The notes below the pieces were generated by a model. That model was not told the origin of the DNA. It worked only from the letters and a program-made list of their open reading frames with translations, and made no database searches. Positions 17,185-26,548 of a DNA stretch of 64,000 bases are shown in pieces (within the stretch, counting starts at the first letter, position 1; every line of letters starts with the position of its first letter). This DNA is from Cedecea neteri NBRC 105707 = ATCC 33855 (lineage in GTDB: Bacteria > Pseudomonadota > Gammaproteobacteria > Enterobacterales > Enterobacteriaceae), in contig NZ_BCTL01000016.1 in assembly GCF_001571265.1 (NCBI RefSeq), forward strand, positions 62,001-126,000, given 5' to 3'. The position numbers and the translations under genes are program-made.

Positions 17185-19470
17185 TTAAATCTTACATGCA
17201 CCGCTTTCGCAGCCATCGTCCTGGATGGAAGGTGCCAGGTCATCCTGAGTATCTTCCGCACCGTCGCGGGTGTTTTGATAGTACAGAGTCTTCACGCCGA
17301 ATTTATAGGCGGTGAGCAGATCTTTAAGCAACTGCTGCATCGGCACTTTGCCTGACGGGAAGCGCGTTGGATCGTAGTTGGTGTTGGCAGAGATCGACTG
17401 GTCGATAAACTTCTGCATCAGGCCAACCAGTTGCAGGTAGCCGTCGTTGCTCGGCATTTCCCACAGCAGCTCGTAGTTGTTTTTCAGCGCTTCATAATCC
17501 GGAACGACCTGGCGCAGGATCCCGTCTTTCGACGCTTTAATGCTGATGTGGCCGCGCGGCGGCTCAATGCCGTTGGTGGCGTTAGAGATCTGCGAGGAGG
17601 TCTCGGACGGCATCAGGGCAGAAAGCGTGGAGTTGCGCAGGCCGTGAGTTTTGATGGACTCACGCAGGCCTTCCCAGTCCAGATGCAGCGGTTCGTTGCT
17701 GATAGCATCCAGGTCTTTCTTATAGGTGTCGATCGGCAGAATGCCTTTTGCATAGGTAGTCTCGTTGAACCACGGGCAGGCGCCTTGCTCTTTCGCCAGT
17801 TCATTTGAGGCTTTCAGCAGGTAGTACTGAATGGCTTCGAAAGTCTTGTGCGTCAGGTTGTTTGCGCTGCCGTCGGAGTAACGCACGCCGTGCTTCGCCA
17901 GATAGTAGGCAAAGTTAATCACGCCGATACCCAGAGTACGACGACCCATTGCGCCGCGTTTGGCCGCCAGAATTGGGTAATCCTGGTAGTCGAGCAGGGC
18001 GTCGAGCGCGCGAACGGCCAACACCGCCATCTCTTCCAGATCGTCCAGGCTTTCAATCACGCCAAGGTTGAACGCGGAGAGCGTACACAGGGCGATTTCG
18101 CCGTTTTCGTCGTTGACGTCGTCCAGCGGTTTGGTCGGCAGGGCGATTTCCAGGCACAGGTTGGACTGGCGAACTGGTGCAATCGCCGGGTCGAACGGGC
18201 TGTGGGTGTTGCAGTGGTCAACGTTCTGGATGTAGATACGGCCGGTCGAGGCGCGTTCCTGCATCATCAGGGAGAACAGTTCGACCGCTTTCACGCGCTG
18301 TTTGCGGATGCTGTCGTCTTTCTCATATTTGGTGTACAGGCGCTCAAATTCATCCTGATCGGCGAAGAAGGCGTCATACAGCCCCGGTACGTCAGACGGG
18401 CTGAACAGAGTGATTTCTTCGCCCTTCAGCAGACGGGTGTACATCAGCTTGTTGATCTGTACGCCGTAGTCCATGTGGCGCACGCGGTTGCCTTCTACGC
18501 CACGGTTGTTTTTCAGCACCAACAGGCTTTCCACTTCCAGATGCCACATTGGGTAGAACAGCGTTGCAGCCCCGCCGCGCACGCCGCCCTGGGAGCAGGA
18601 CTTCACCGCGGTCTGGAAGTGTTTGTAGAACGGAATACAGCCGGTGTGGAACGCTTCACCGCCGCGAATCGGGCTGCCCAGCGCACGAATACGGCCGGCG
18701 TTGATGCCGATGCCTGCGCGCTGGGAAACGTATTTCACGATCGCGCTGGAGGTGGCGTTGATTGAATCCAGGCTGTCGCCGCACTCGATCAGTACGCAGG
18801 AGCTGAACTGACGAGTCGGGGTGCGCACGCCGGACATGATTGGCGTAGGCAGAGAAATTTTGAAGGTGGAAACCGCGTCATAGAAACGTTTTACGTAGCT
18901 GAGACGCGTTTCACGCGGGTAGCCGGAGAACAGGCAGGCGGCGACCAGAATATACAGGAACTGCGCGCTCTCGTAGATTTCGCCAGAGACGCGGTTCTGC
19001 ACAAGGTATTTACCTTCGAGCTGTTTAACGGCCGCGTAGGAGAAGTTCATGTCACGCCAGTGATCGATAAAATCGTTCATCTGCTCGAACTCTTCTTCCG
19101 TGTAGTCTTCCAGCAGGTGACGATCGTATTTACCCATCTCAACCATTTTCACGACCTGATCGTAAAGCTTTGGCGGCTCAAACTGGCCGTAGGCTTTTTT
19201 ACGCAGGTGGAAAATCGCCAGGCGAGCGGCGAGGTACTGATAATCCGGTGCGTCACGGGAGATCAGATCGGCTGCAGCCTTGATGATGGTTTCATGAATG
19301 TCAGAGGTCTTGATGCCGTCGTAAAACTGGATATGGGAGCGCAGTTCAACCTGGGAAACAGAGACGTTATTCAGCCCTTCAGCGGCCCAGTCGAGTACTC
19401 GATGAATTTTATCCAGATTGATGCGCTCTTTGCTGCCATCGCGTTTTGTAACCAGCAGACTCTGATTCAT
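17185..19470 (-). CDS. nrdA: NrdA, class Ia ribonucleotide reductase alpha subunit
   Basis: Catalytic and allosteric large subunit of aerobic ribonucleotide reductase, 761 aa, identical in length to E. coli. The N-terminal ATP-cone begins LLVTKRDGSKERINLDKI. Active-site cysteines are seen in SSCVLIECGDS and ALCTLSAFN, with the radical site in NLCLEIALP. The C-terminal redox pair Cys754/Cys759 (GCESGACKI) is intact. The promoter region upstream carries paired NrdR boxes and a DnaA box. Confidence 0.98.
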   Translation of the reverse strand: MNQSLLVTKRDGSKERINLDKIHRVLDWAAEGLNNVSVSQVELRSHIQFYDGIKTSDIHETIIKAAADLISRDAPDYQYLAARLAIFHLRKKAYGQFEPPKLYDQVVKMVEMGKYDRHLLEDYTEEEFEQMNDFIDHWRDMNFSYAAVKQLEGKYLVQNRVSGEIYESAQFLYILVAACLFSGYPRETRLSYVKRFYDAVSTFKISLPTPIMSGVRTPTRQFSSCVLIECGDSLDSINATSSAIVKYVSQRAGIGINAGRIRALGSPIRGGEAFHTGCIPFYKHFQTAVKSCSQGGVRGGAATLFYPMWHLEVESLLVLKNNRGVEGNRVRHMDYGVQINKLMYTRLLKGEEITLFSPSDVPGLYDAFFADQDEFERLYTKYEKDDSIRKQRVKAVELFSLMMQERASTGRIYIQNVDHCNTHSPFDPAIAPVRQSNLCLEIALPTKPLDDVNDENGEIALCTLSAFNLGVIESLDDLEEMAVLAVRALDALLDYQDYPILAAKRGAMGRRTLGIGVINFAYYLAKHGVRYSDGSANNLTHKTFEAIQYYLLKASNELAKEQGACPWFNETTYAKGILPIDTYKKDLDAISNEPLHLDWEGLRESIKTHGLRNSTLSALMPSETSSQISNATNGIEPPRGHISIKASKDGILRQVVPDYEALKNNYELLWEMPSNDGYLQLVGLMQKFIDQSISANTNYDPTRFPSGKVPMQQLLKDLLTAYKFGVKTLYYQNTRDGAEDTQDDLAPSIQDDGCESGACKI

Positions 19471-19540
19471 GTGAGTTTTACCTGTCCGTGAGATGAGTTT
19501 TCCCCTGATTTATGCACATCCGTTAGCCTGTGACTAACTC

Positions 19541-19594
19541 TGTGGATAAATACTATATATAGGGGGTGGGTGACAAAATGGTCACTAGATGGTG
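19541..19594 (-). promoter_or_regulatory. DnaA box and paired NrdR boxes upstream of nrdA
   Basis: TTATCCACA (minus strand, 19541-19549) is a perfect DnaA box. NrdR box 1 has the palindromic core CTATATATAG at 19553-19562. Box 2 is the weaker palindrome CACTAGATGGTG at 19583-19594. Their centres are exactly 31 bp apart, which is the known three-turn spacing of NrdR box pairs. Repression by NrdR-dATP/ATP and cell-cycle control by DnaA are the established modes for nrdAB in E. coli. Confidence 0.85.
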
Positions 19595-19761
19595 AGTATT
19601 CTAGTAAGGAATCCGTTCAGTACAAGTATTGATTTCATCAATAAAATGAGGTTCCCCAGGGCGCTTTTTTCGTAAGTCCACGTCACGTAAGGCTTGAGGG
19701 AATTGTCAATGGGATGCAAAAAAAATGAAAATTTTGATCGGGTGCTGATTTCTTAAACTTC

Positions 19762-19799
19762 ATCGATAATTGCGCAACCGTTCTGGCGCAATTATCGAT
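19762..19799 (-). terminator. 14-bp perfect inverted repeat downstream of ubiG
   Basis: ATCGATAATTGCGC pairs perfectly with GCGCAATTATCGAT across a 10-nt loop, 27 nt past the ubiG stop. There is no T-run directly after it on the minus strand, so it may be a Rho-stabilised end or a protein-binding palindrome rather than a simple intrinsic terminator. Confidence 0.5.
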
Positions 19800-19825
19800 A
19801 ATCAATCCTTATACGATATGCCGAT

Positions 19826-20545
19826 TTATGCTTCAGTATGCAGCATATAATTAACATCTACCCCAGGACCCAGCTTGAATGAGTCAGTGATTGGGTTGAA
19901 ATGTAATCCGGTCATATGGCGCTCGCGCAGCGGGGTTTCATCCACCCAGCGTAAAAGCTCGGCGGGCTTGATGAACTTTTTAACATCGTGCGTGCCTTTT
20001 GGCACCATGCGCATCACATACTCAGCGCCGACGACGGCCATCAGCCAGGCTTTACCGTTGCGGTTGATGGTAGAGAAGAAAACGTGGCCGCCGGGTTTCA
20101 CCAGGCGAGCGCAGGCGTGAACGACCGACTGCGGGTCGGGGACGTGCTCCAGCATTTCCATACACGTCACCACGTCGTACTGCCCGGCGTGTTTGCTCGC
20201 GTGTTCTTCGACCGTTTCCTGGACATAATTAACCTTAACGCCGCTTTCCAGCGCGTGCAGACGGGCAACCTGCAATGGTTCAAAGCCCATGTCCAGGCCG
20301 GTGACGTTGGCCCCTTCACGCGCCATGCTCTCCGCAAGAATGCCGCCGCCGCAGCCAACATCGAGCACGGTTTTGCCGAACAGCCCGCCGGCGCGCTGGT
20401 TGATATAGCCTAAACGCAGCGGGTTGATGCGGTGCAGTGGCTTAAATTCACCTTCCAGATCCCACCAGCGGGAAGCGACAGCTTCAAATTTGGCGATTTC
20501 CTCGTGGTCGACGTTCTGCGTAACCGGTTGGTTTTCAGCATTCAT
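19826..20545 (-). CDS. ubiG: UbiG, ubiquinone biosynthesis O-methyltransferase
   Basis: SAM-dependent methyltransferase that performs both O-methylations of ubiquinone synthesis. It has 239 aa (E. coli 240). SAM motif [17 protein letters not shown] is near residue 60, with the downstream [13 protein letters not shown] motif. It is divergent from gyrA over 160 nt. Confidence 0.96.
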   Translation of the reverse strand: MNAENQPVTQNVDHEEIAKFEAVASRWWDLEGEFKPLHRINPLRLGYINQRAGGLFGKTVLDVGCGGGILAESMAREGANVTGLDMGFEPLQVARLHALESGVKVNYVQETVEEHASKHAGQYDVVTCMEMLEHVPDPQSVVHACARLVKPGGHVFFSTINRNGKAWLMAVVGAEYVMRMVPKGTHDVKKFIKPAELLRWVDETPLRERHMTGLHFNPITDSFKLGPGVDVNYMLHTEA

Positions 20546-20654
20546 TACAGCGGTGACTCCTTGCAGATGTTAAGGCTGGCAGTATATCAGGCTAACGGCG
20601 TGAATAAAGCGCCGACAATTGCGTTGAGGTTTCCCCACACAGGGCCGGATGTGT

Positions 20655-20660
20655 TATAAT
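20655..20660 (+). promoter_or_regulatory. gyrA extended -10 promoter
   Basis: TATAAT preceded by TG (TGTTATAAT) lies 46 nt upstream of the gyrA ATG. No good -35 hexamer sits 16-18 nt upstream, so it reads as an extended -10 promoter. In E. coli the gyrA promoter is stimulated by DNA relaxation. Confidence 0.7.
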
Positions 20661-20705
20661 TTGCGACCTTTGAATCCGGGAAAACAGTAGAGGGATAGCG
20701 GTTAC

Positions 20706-23342
20706 ATGAGCGACCTTGCCAGAGAAATTACGCCGGTCAACATTGAGGAAGAGCTAAAGAGCTCGTATCTGGATTATGCGATGTCGGTTATTGTCGGCCG
20801 CGCACTGCCAGATGTCCGCGATGGACTTAAGCCGGTACACCGTCGCGTGCTTTACGCGATGAACGTATTGGGCAATGACTGGAACAAAGCATACAAAAAA
20901 TCCGCCCGTGTTGTTGGTGACGTTATCGGTAAATATCACCCTCATGGTGATACCGCGGTTTATGACACCATCGTCCGTATGGCACAGCCATTTTCCCTGC
21001 GTTACATGCTGGTCGACGGCCAGGGTAACTTCGGTTCCGTAGACGGCGACTCCGCCGCAGCGATGCGTTATACGGAAATCCGTATGTCGAAAATCGCCCA
21101 CGAGCTGATGGCAGACCTGGAAAAAGAGACGGTTGATTTCGTCGATAACTACGACGGCACCGAAAAAATTCCGGACGTCATGCCAACCAAAATTCCTAAC
21201 CTGCTGGTAAACGGTTCATCCGGTATCGCAGTCGGGATGGCGACTAACATTCCGCCGCACAACATTACCGAAGTCATCAACGGCTGCCTCGCGTATATCG
21301 AAGACGAGAACATAAGCGTTGAAGGCCTGATGGAGCACATCCCTGGTCCTGATTTCCCGACTGCCGCTATCATTAACGGCCGTCGCGGTATTGAAGAAGC
21401 GTATCGTACCGGTCGCGGTAAAATTTATATTCGCGCCCGTGCTGAAGTAGAAGCGGACGCGAAAACTGGCCGCGAAACCATCATCGTTCACGAAATTCCT
21501 TATCAGGTGAACAAAGCTCGCTTGATCGAGAAAATCGCCGAGCTGGTGAAAGACAAACGCGTGGAAGGCATCAGCGCCCTGCGCGATGAATCTGACAAAG
21601 ACGGTATGCGTATTGTTATTGAGATTAAGCGCGACGCCGTTGGCGAAGTGGTGCTCAATAATCTTTACTCGCAGACTCAGCTGCAGGTTTCCTTCGGTAT
21701 CAACATGGTGGCACTGCACCATGGTCAGCCGAAGATCATGAACCTGAAAGATATCCTGTCTGCGTTCGTGCGCCACCGCCGTGAAGTGGTGACCCGCCGT
21801 ACTATCTTTGAGCTGCGCAAAGCTCGCGATCGCGCCCATATCCTCGAAGGTTTGGCGATCGCGTTGGCGAACATCGACCCGATCATTGAGTTGATTCGTC
21901 ACTCGCCAAATGCCGCAGAGGCAAAAGCTGGCCTGATTGCCCGTTCGTGGGATCTGGGTAACGTTGCTGCGATGCTGGAACGTGCCGGTGACGACGCCGC
22001 GCGTCCTGAGTGGCTGGAGCCCGAGTTTGGTATCCGCGACGGCCAATACTTCCTCACCGAGCAGCAGGCTCAGGCGATTCTGGATCTGCGTCTGCAGAAA
22101 CTGACCGGCCTTGAGCACGAAAAACTGCTCGACGAGTATAAAGAGCTGCTGGAGCAGATCGCAGAACTGCTGCATATCCTGGGCAGCGCAGAGCGTCTGA
22201 TGGAAGTTATCCGTGAAGAACTCGAAGCAATGCGCGATCAGTTCGGCGACAACCGCCGCACCGAAATCACCGCTAACACCGCGGATATCAACATTGAAGA
22301 CCTGATCAACCAGGAAGACGTGGTGGTCACCCTGTCTCACCAGGGCTATGTGAAGTATCAGCCGCTGACCGATTATGAAGCGCAGCGCCGTGGTGGCAAA
22401 GGCAAGTCAGCCGCCCGCATTAAAGAAGAAGACTTTATTGACCGCCTGCTGGTGGCTAACACCCACGACACGATCCTGCTGTTCTCCAGCCGTGGTCGCC
22501 TGTACTGGATGAAGGTTTATCAGTTGCCGGAAGCGAGCCGTGGCGCACGTGGCCGCCCAATTGTGAACCTGCTGCCGCTGGAGCAGGACGAGCGCATTAC
22601 CGCGATTCTGCCGGTGCGCGAGTACGCAGAAGGCATCAACGTGTTCATGGCGACCGCAAGCGGCACCGTGAAGAAAACCGCGCTGACCGACTTCAGCCGC
22701 CCACGTTCTGCGGGCATTATCGCCGTTAACCTCAACGAGGGTGATGAGCTGATTGGCGTTGATTTAACCAACGGCAGCGATGAAGCCATGCTGTTCTCGG
22801 CCGCGGGTAAAGTGGTGCGCTTCAAAGAAGACGCGGTTCGTACTATGGGCCGTACCGCAACGGGCGTTCGCGGGATCAAGCTTGCCGGCGATGATAAAGT
22901 CGTTTCTCTGATCATCCCACGCGGTGAAGGTGCGATTCTGACCGTGACCCAGAATGGCTACGGTAAACGTACCGCTGCGGCAGAATACCCGACCAAGTCT
23001 CGTGCAACGCAGGGCGTTATCTCCATTAAAGTGACCGAGCGCAACGGCAGCGTCGTTGGGGCCGTGCAGGTGGAAGATACCGACCAGATCATGATGATTA
23101 CCGATGCTGGCACGCTGGTGCGTACCCGCGTGTCTGAAGTCAGCGTGGTCGGGCGTAACACCCAGGGCGTAATCCTCATCCGTACTGCGGAAGACGAAAA
23201 CGTTGTGGGTCTGCAGCGCGTCGCTGAGCCTGTGGATGACGAAGAGCTGGACAGTATCGACGGTAGCGTTGCGGAAGGGGACGATGATATCGCGCCTGAA
23301 GCGGATACCGATGATGATGTTGCTGACGAAGCGGACGAATAA
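20706..23342 (+). CDS. gyrA: GyrA, DNA gyrase subunit A
   Basis: Type II topoisomerase subunit that breaks and rejoins DNA; with GyrB it introduces negative supercoils. It has 878 aa (E. coli 875). The catalytic Tyr122 is in AAMRYTEIR. The GyrA-box QRRGGKGKS lies in the C-terminal beta-pinwheel, and the acidic tail ([14 protein letters not shown]) is typical. In the quinolone-resistance region residue 83 is Thr ([13 protein letters not shown]), where E. coli has Ser; Asp87 is unchanged. The downstream region carries copy B of the structured repeat. Confidence 0.98.
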   Translation: MSDLAREITPVNIEEELKSSYLDYAMSVIVGRALPDVRDGLKPVHRRVLYAMNVLGNDWNKAYKKSARVVGDVIGKYHPHGDTAVYDTIVRMAQPFSLRYMLVDGQGNFGSVDGDSAAAMRYTEIRMSKIAHELMADLEKETVDFVDNYDGTEKIPDVMPTKIPNLLVNGSSGIAVGMATNIPPHNITEVINGCLAYIEDENISVEGLMEHIPGPDFPTAAIINGRRGIEEAYRTGRGKIYIRARAEVEADAKTGRETIIVHEIPYQVNKARLIEKIAELVKDKRVEGISALRDESDKDGMRIVIEIKRDAVGEVVLNNLYSQTQLQVSFGINMVALHHGQPKIMNLKDILSAFVRHRREVVTRRTIFELRKARDRAHILEGLAIALANIDPIIELIRHSPNAAEAKAGLIARSWDLGNVAAMLERAGDDAARPEWLEPEFGIRDGQYFLTEQQAQAILDLRLQKLTGLEHEKLLDEYKELLEQIAELLHILGSAERLMEVIREELEAMRDQFGDNRRTEITANTADINIEDLINQEDVVVTLSHQGYVKYQPLTDYEAQRRGGKGKSAARIKEEDFIDRLLVANTHDTILLFSSRGRLYWMKVYQLPEASRGARGRPIVNLLPLEQDERITAILPVREYAEGINVFMATASGTVKKTALTDFSRPRSAGIIAVNLNEGDELIGVDLTNGSDEAMLFSAAGKVVRFKEDAVRTMGRTATGVRGIKLAGDDKVVSLIIPRGEGAILTVTQNGYGKRTAAAEYPTKSRATQGVISIKVTERNGSVVGAVQVEDTDQIMMITDAGTLVRTRVSEVSVVGRNTQGVILIRTAEDENVVGLQRVAEPVDDEELDSIDGSVAEGDDDIAPEADTDDDVADEADE

Positions 23343-23361
23343 TCCAGAATAGTCTGTAAAT

Positions 23362-23385
23362 AAAGGGTCGCTTTGGCGGCCCTTT
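23362..23385 (+). terminator. gyrA terminator-like hairpin T1
   Basis: AAAGGGTCGC / GCGGCCCTTT stem (one mismatch) with a TTTG loop, 20 nt after the gyrA stop. It is related in sequence to the second hairpin at 23527-23550. Confidence 0.7.
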
Positions 23386-23389
23386 AACG

Positions 23390-23510
23390 TTCTGACAGTA
23401 AAGGAATAAGCGTGGTTATTCCTTTACTGTGGTTATCTGAAGGAAATCAATGAATTGATTTCCCTGGTTTATTTGCAAATGCTCTCTGGAAGAACGATGC
23501 TTATCTAAGC
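23390..23510 (+). repeat. Structured intergenic element, copy B (not recognised)
   Basis: About 121 bp. A perfect 15-bp stem (23395-23409 with 23416-23430) closes a GCGTGG loop. The same 11-nt spacer length beginning GGTTATC follows, then the palindrome GGAAATCAAT-GA-ATTGATTTCC at 23442-23463, ending TCTAAGC. Relative to copy A (7532-7666) six stem positions differ and all six remain paired; one pair in the second palindrome is likewise exchanged (A-T to G-C). The spacing, loops and second palindrome core are conserved, so the structure appears to be under selection or recently propagated. Confidence 0.75.
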
Positions 23511-23526
23511 TCAGTTCTGTATCTGG

Positions 23527-23550
23527 AAGGCCGCTTTTGCGGCCTTTTTT
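23527..23550 (+). terminator. Terminator hairpin T2 after copy B
   Basis: AAGGCCGC / GCGGCC stem with a TTTT loop followed by TTTTTT, a strong intrinsic terminator about 80 nt upstream of rcsC. Confidence 0.88.
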
Positions 23551-23629
23551 GTTTGCCGTTGCGGGACAAGGGTTTTGCGGCTACCTTAAGCGCATCTCCG
23601 TTCACTCGTCGCGTACTTTCAGGCCCAAT

Positions 23630-26485
23630 TTGAAATACTTCGTCTCTTTTCGCAGCACCCTTAAAATTTCGCGCTACCTGTTCAGGGCGCTGGCGCTGCT
23701 GCTCTGGCTGCTTATCGCGCTGTTTTCCGTGTTTTACATCGTCAACGCGCTGCACGATAAAGAGTCGGAGATTCGCCAGGAATTTAACATCAGCTTTGAC
23801 CAGGCCCAGCGCTACATCCAGCGCACTTCGGACGTAGTGAAAGAGCTGAAGTACATTGCTGAAAATCGCCTCACCGCGCCCAATGGCGTGCTTCCCCCTC
23901 TTGACCAAAGCGCGGATAAAACCGATGCGCCCACGTTTATGCCGCTGTTCCCGGACTCTGACTGTTCGGCGGTGAGCGTTACCTGGCGAAGCTCGCTGCA
24001 GTCGCTGTCCTGGTTCCTGCGCTATTGGCGCGATAATTTCTCCGCTGCTTACGATCTGAACCGGGTGTTCCTGATTGGCGGTGATAATCTTTGCATGGCA
24101 GATTTTGGGCTGCGTGATATGCCGCTGGAGCGGGAAAATGCGCTAAAAACGCTGCATGAACGCATCATGAAGTACCGCACCGCGCCGCAGGATGAACGAG
24201 CTAACAGCATTTACTGGATTGGGCAGGGGCCGCGCCCTGGCATTGGTTACTTCTATACGCTGACGCCGGTCTATCTGGCGAACCGTCTTCAGGCACTGCT
24301 GGGGATTGAGCAAACGGTACGTATGGAGAACTTCCTGACGCCGGGCACGCTGCCTATTGGCGTCACGATTCTGGATGAAAACGGGCACCCGCTGATTTCG
24401 CTGACCGGCCCGGAATCGCGCATTGAGCCGGAAAGCCGCTGGATTCAGGATCGCGCCTGGTTTGGCTACACTTCGGGCTTTAAAGCGCTGGTATTGAAGA
24501 AAAATCTGCCGCCGTCCTCGCTAAGCGTGATTTACTCTGTGCCTGTCGATCTGGTGCTGGAAAGCATCAGGATGCTGATCCTCAATGCGGTGCTACTCAA
24601 CGTGCTGGTGGGCATTGTGCTGTTTACCCTTGCGCGCATGTATGAGCGCAGGATCTTTATTCCGGCTGAAAGCGATGCTCAGCGGCTGGAGGAGCACGAG
24701 CAGTTCAACCGGAAGATTGTCGCGTCTGCGCCTGTTGGCATTTGTATTCTGCGCACGCAGGACGGTACCAATATTCTGAGTAACGAACTGGCGCACAATT
24801 ACCTCAATATGCTGACGCATGAGGACAGGCAGCGGCTAACGCAGATTATCTGTGGTCAACAGGTCAATTTTGTCGATGTGATGACCAGTAATCACACCAA
24901 TCTGCAGATTAGCTTCGTGCATTCGCGCTACCGTAATGAAAACGTGGCGATTTGCGTGCTGGTTGACGTTAGCGCCCGCGTGAAGATGGAAGAATCTTTG
25001 CAGGAGATGGCTCAGGCCTCGGAGCAGGCGAGCCAGTCGAAATCCATGTTCCTCGCCACCGTCAGTCACGAACTGCGTACGCCGCTGTACGGTATTATCG
25101 GTAACCTGGATCTCCTGCAGACCAAAGAGCTGCCTAAGGGCGTGGACAGGCTGGTCACGGCGATGAATAACTCGTCCAGCCTGTTGCTGAAAATCATCAG
25201 CGATATTCTCGACTTCTCGAAAATCGAATCAGAGCAGCTGAAAATTGAGCCACGTGAGTTTTCACCGCGTGAGGTGATGAGCCACATCACCGCCAACTAT
25301 TTGCCGCTGGTGGTTCGCAAGCAGCTGGGGCTGTACTGCTTTATCGATGACGATGTGCCGCTCACCCTGCAGGGCGATCCCATGCGGTTGCAGCAGGTTA
25401 TCTCCAACCTGCTGAGTAATGCGATTAAGTTCACCGATATTGGCTGTATTATCCTGCATGTTTCGATCAGTGGGGATTACCTGAGCTTCCGGGTTCGCGA
25501 TACCGGGGTGGGGATCCCGACCAAAGAAGTCACCCGGCTGTTCGATCCGTTCTTCCAGGTTGGCACCGGCGTGCAGCGCAATTTCCAGGGAACCGGGCTG
25601 GGGCTGGCGATTTGCGAAAAGCTTATCAGCATGATGGACGGCGATATTTCGGTGGATACCGAATCGGGAATGGGCAGTCAGTTCACGGTTCGCATCCCGC
25701 TGTATAAAGCGCAGTTTGCACCGAAGAATAATGTCGAAGGGCTGGCGGAAAAGCGCTGCTGGCTGGCTGTTCGCAATGACTACCTCAGCAGTTACCTGGA
25801 ATCCCTGCTGATTAAAAATGGGCTACAGGCGCAATCATGGTCGGGTGAAATGCCGGGAAGCGACGATATTCTGATTACCGATGATAATCTGGCGACGCCT
25901 TGGGGCGGTCGGGCGGCGATTGTTTTCTGCCGCCGTCATATTGGTATTCCCGTAGAATTCGAACCTGGCTGCTGGGTACACAGCGTCGCGGCACCGCACG
26001 AACTGCTGCCGCTGTTGGGGCGGATTTACAGCATTACCGTGGATGTGCCAGGCAGTTCACCGGCACTGGCGGCGGCGAGTGAGATAAGCGAGCAGAACGA
26101 TGACATGATGATTCTGGTGGTGGATGACCATCCGATCAACCGTCGTTTGCTGGCCGATCAGCTTGGCTCGCTCGGGTATCAGTGCAAAACGGCGAATGAC
26201 GGGATTGATGCGTTGAACGTGCTCAGCAAAAATCATATTGATATCGTACTCAGCGACGTCAACATGCCGAACATGGACGGATATCGTCTGACGCAGCGTA
26301 TTCGCCAGCTGGGGCTGACGCTGCCGGTCATTGGCGTGACGGCAAACGCGCTGGCGGAAGAGAAGCAGCGCTGTCTGGAATCCGGTATGGACAGCTGTTT
26401 ATCTAAACCGGTAACGCTTGATGTGATTAAACAGACGCTGGCGGTTTATGCTGCCCGAGTGCGAAGTACACGCGATGCCTCGTAA
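23630..26485 (+). CDS. rcsC: RcsC, hybrid sensor kinase of the Rcs phosphorelay
   Basis: Inner-membrane hybrid histidine kinase that starts the Rcs envelope-stress relay (RcsC to RcsD to RcsB). TTG at 23630 gives 951 aa, aligned with the 949-aa E. coli protein (LKYFVSFRSTL against MKYLASFRTTL). No in-frame ATG lies nearby, and the longer frame from 23537 begins inside a terminator hairpin. TM1 is at about 17-40, a periplasmic domain follows, and TM2 is near 310-335. The kinase His480 (SHELRTPLYG), the N/G boxes (NLLSNAIKF, GTGLGLAI) and receiver Asp876 (VLSDVNMPNMDG) are intact. It is convergent with rcsB. Confidence 0.95.
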   Translation: MKYFVSFRSTLKISRYLFRALALLLWLLIALFSVFYIVNALHDKESEIRQEFNISFDQAQRYIQRTSDVVKELKYIAENRLTAPNGVLPPLDQSADKTDAPTFMPLFPDSDCSAVSVTWRSSLQSLSWFLRYWRDNFSAAYDLNRVFLIGGDNLCMADFGLRDMPLERENALKTLHERIMKYRTAPQDERANSIYWIGQGPRPGIGYFYTLTPVYLANRLQALLGIEQTVRMENFLTPGTLPIGVTILDENGHPLISLTGPESRIEPESRWIQDRAWFGYTSGFKALVLKKNLPPSSLSVIYSVPVDLVLESIRMLILNAVLLNVLVGIVLFTLARMYERRIFIPAESDAQRLEEHEQFNRKIVASAPVGICILRTQDGTNILSNELAHNYLNMLTHEDRQRLTQIICGQQVNFVDVMTSNHTNLQISFVHSRYRNENVAICVLVDVSARVKMEESLQEMAQASEQASQSKSMFLATVSHELRTPLYGIIGNLDLLQTKELPKGVDRLVTAMNNSSSLLLKIISDILDFSKIESEQLKIEPREFSPREVMSHITANYLPLVVRKQLGLYCFIDDDVPLTLQGDPMRLQQVISNLLSNAIKFTDIGCIILHVSISGDYLSFRVRDTGVGIPTKEVTRLFDPFFQVGTGVQRNFQGTGLGLAICEKLISMMDGDISVDTESGMGSQFTVRIPLYKAQFAPKNNVEGLAEKRCWLAVRNDYLSSYLESLLIKNGLQAQSWSGEMPGSDDILITDDNLATPWGGRAAIVFCRRHIGIPVEFEPGCWVHSVAAPHELLPLLGRIYSITVDVPGSSPALAAASEISEQNDDMMILVVDDHPINRRLLADQLGSLGYQCKTANDGIDALNVLSKNHIDIVLSDVNMPNMDGYRLTQRIRQLGLTLPVIGVTANALAEEKQRCLESGMDSCLSKPVTLDVIKQTLAVYAARVRSTRDAS

Positions 26486-26496
26486 ATTAAGCTCAT

Positions 26497-26532
26497 AAAA
26501 AAGCCCCGCAGTAAAATGCGGGGCTTTTTTTT
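26497..26532. terminator. Bidirectional terminator between rcsC and rcsB
   Basis: AGCCCCGCA / TGCGGGGCT stem with flanking A-run and T-run, usable on both strands by the convergent genes. Confidence 0.92.
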
Positions 26533-26548
26533 CAGCGTGTTGCAGAGA

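Larger units (their letters stand above)
19471..19825 (-). other. Intergenic region nrdA-ubiG: nrdA promoter region and ubiG 3' hairpin
   Basis: This 355-nt stretch holds no gene. Nearest nrdA are a DnaA box and two NrdR boxes (listed separately). The middle (about 19600-19740) is AT-rich without a recognisable element. The end nearest ubiG has a 14-bp perfect inverted repeat at 19762-19799. Confidence 0.8.

Noticed and set aside
17848..18765. A 305-codon open frame antisense to nrdA
   Set aside because: Composition mirrors the nrdA codons and no domain is recognisable.
21216..22340. A 374-codon open frame antisense to gyrA
   Set aside because: It lies wholly within gyrA, has no ribosome site or family signature, and long antisense frames are common opposite GC-rich, codon-biased genes.
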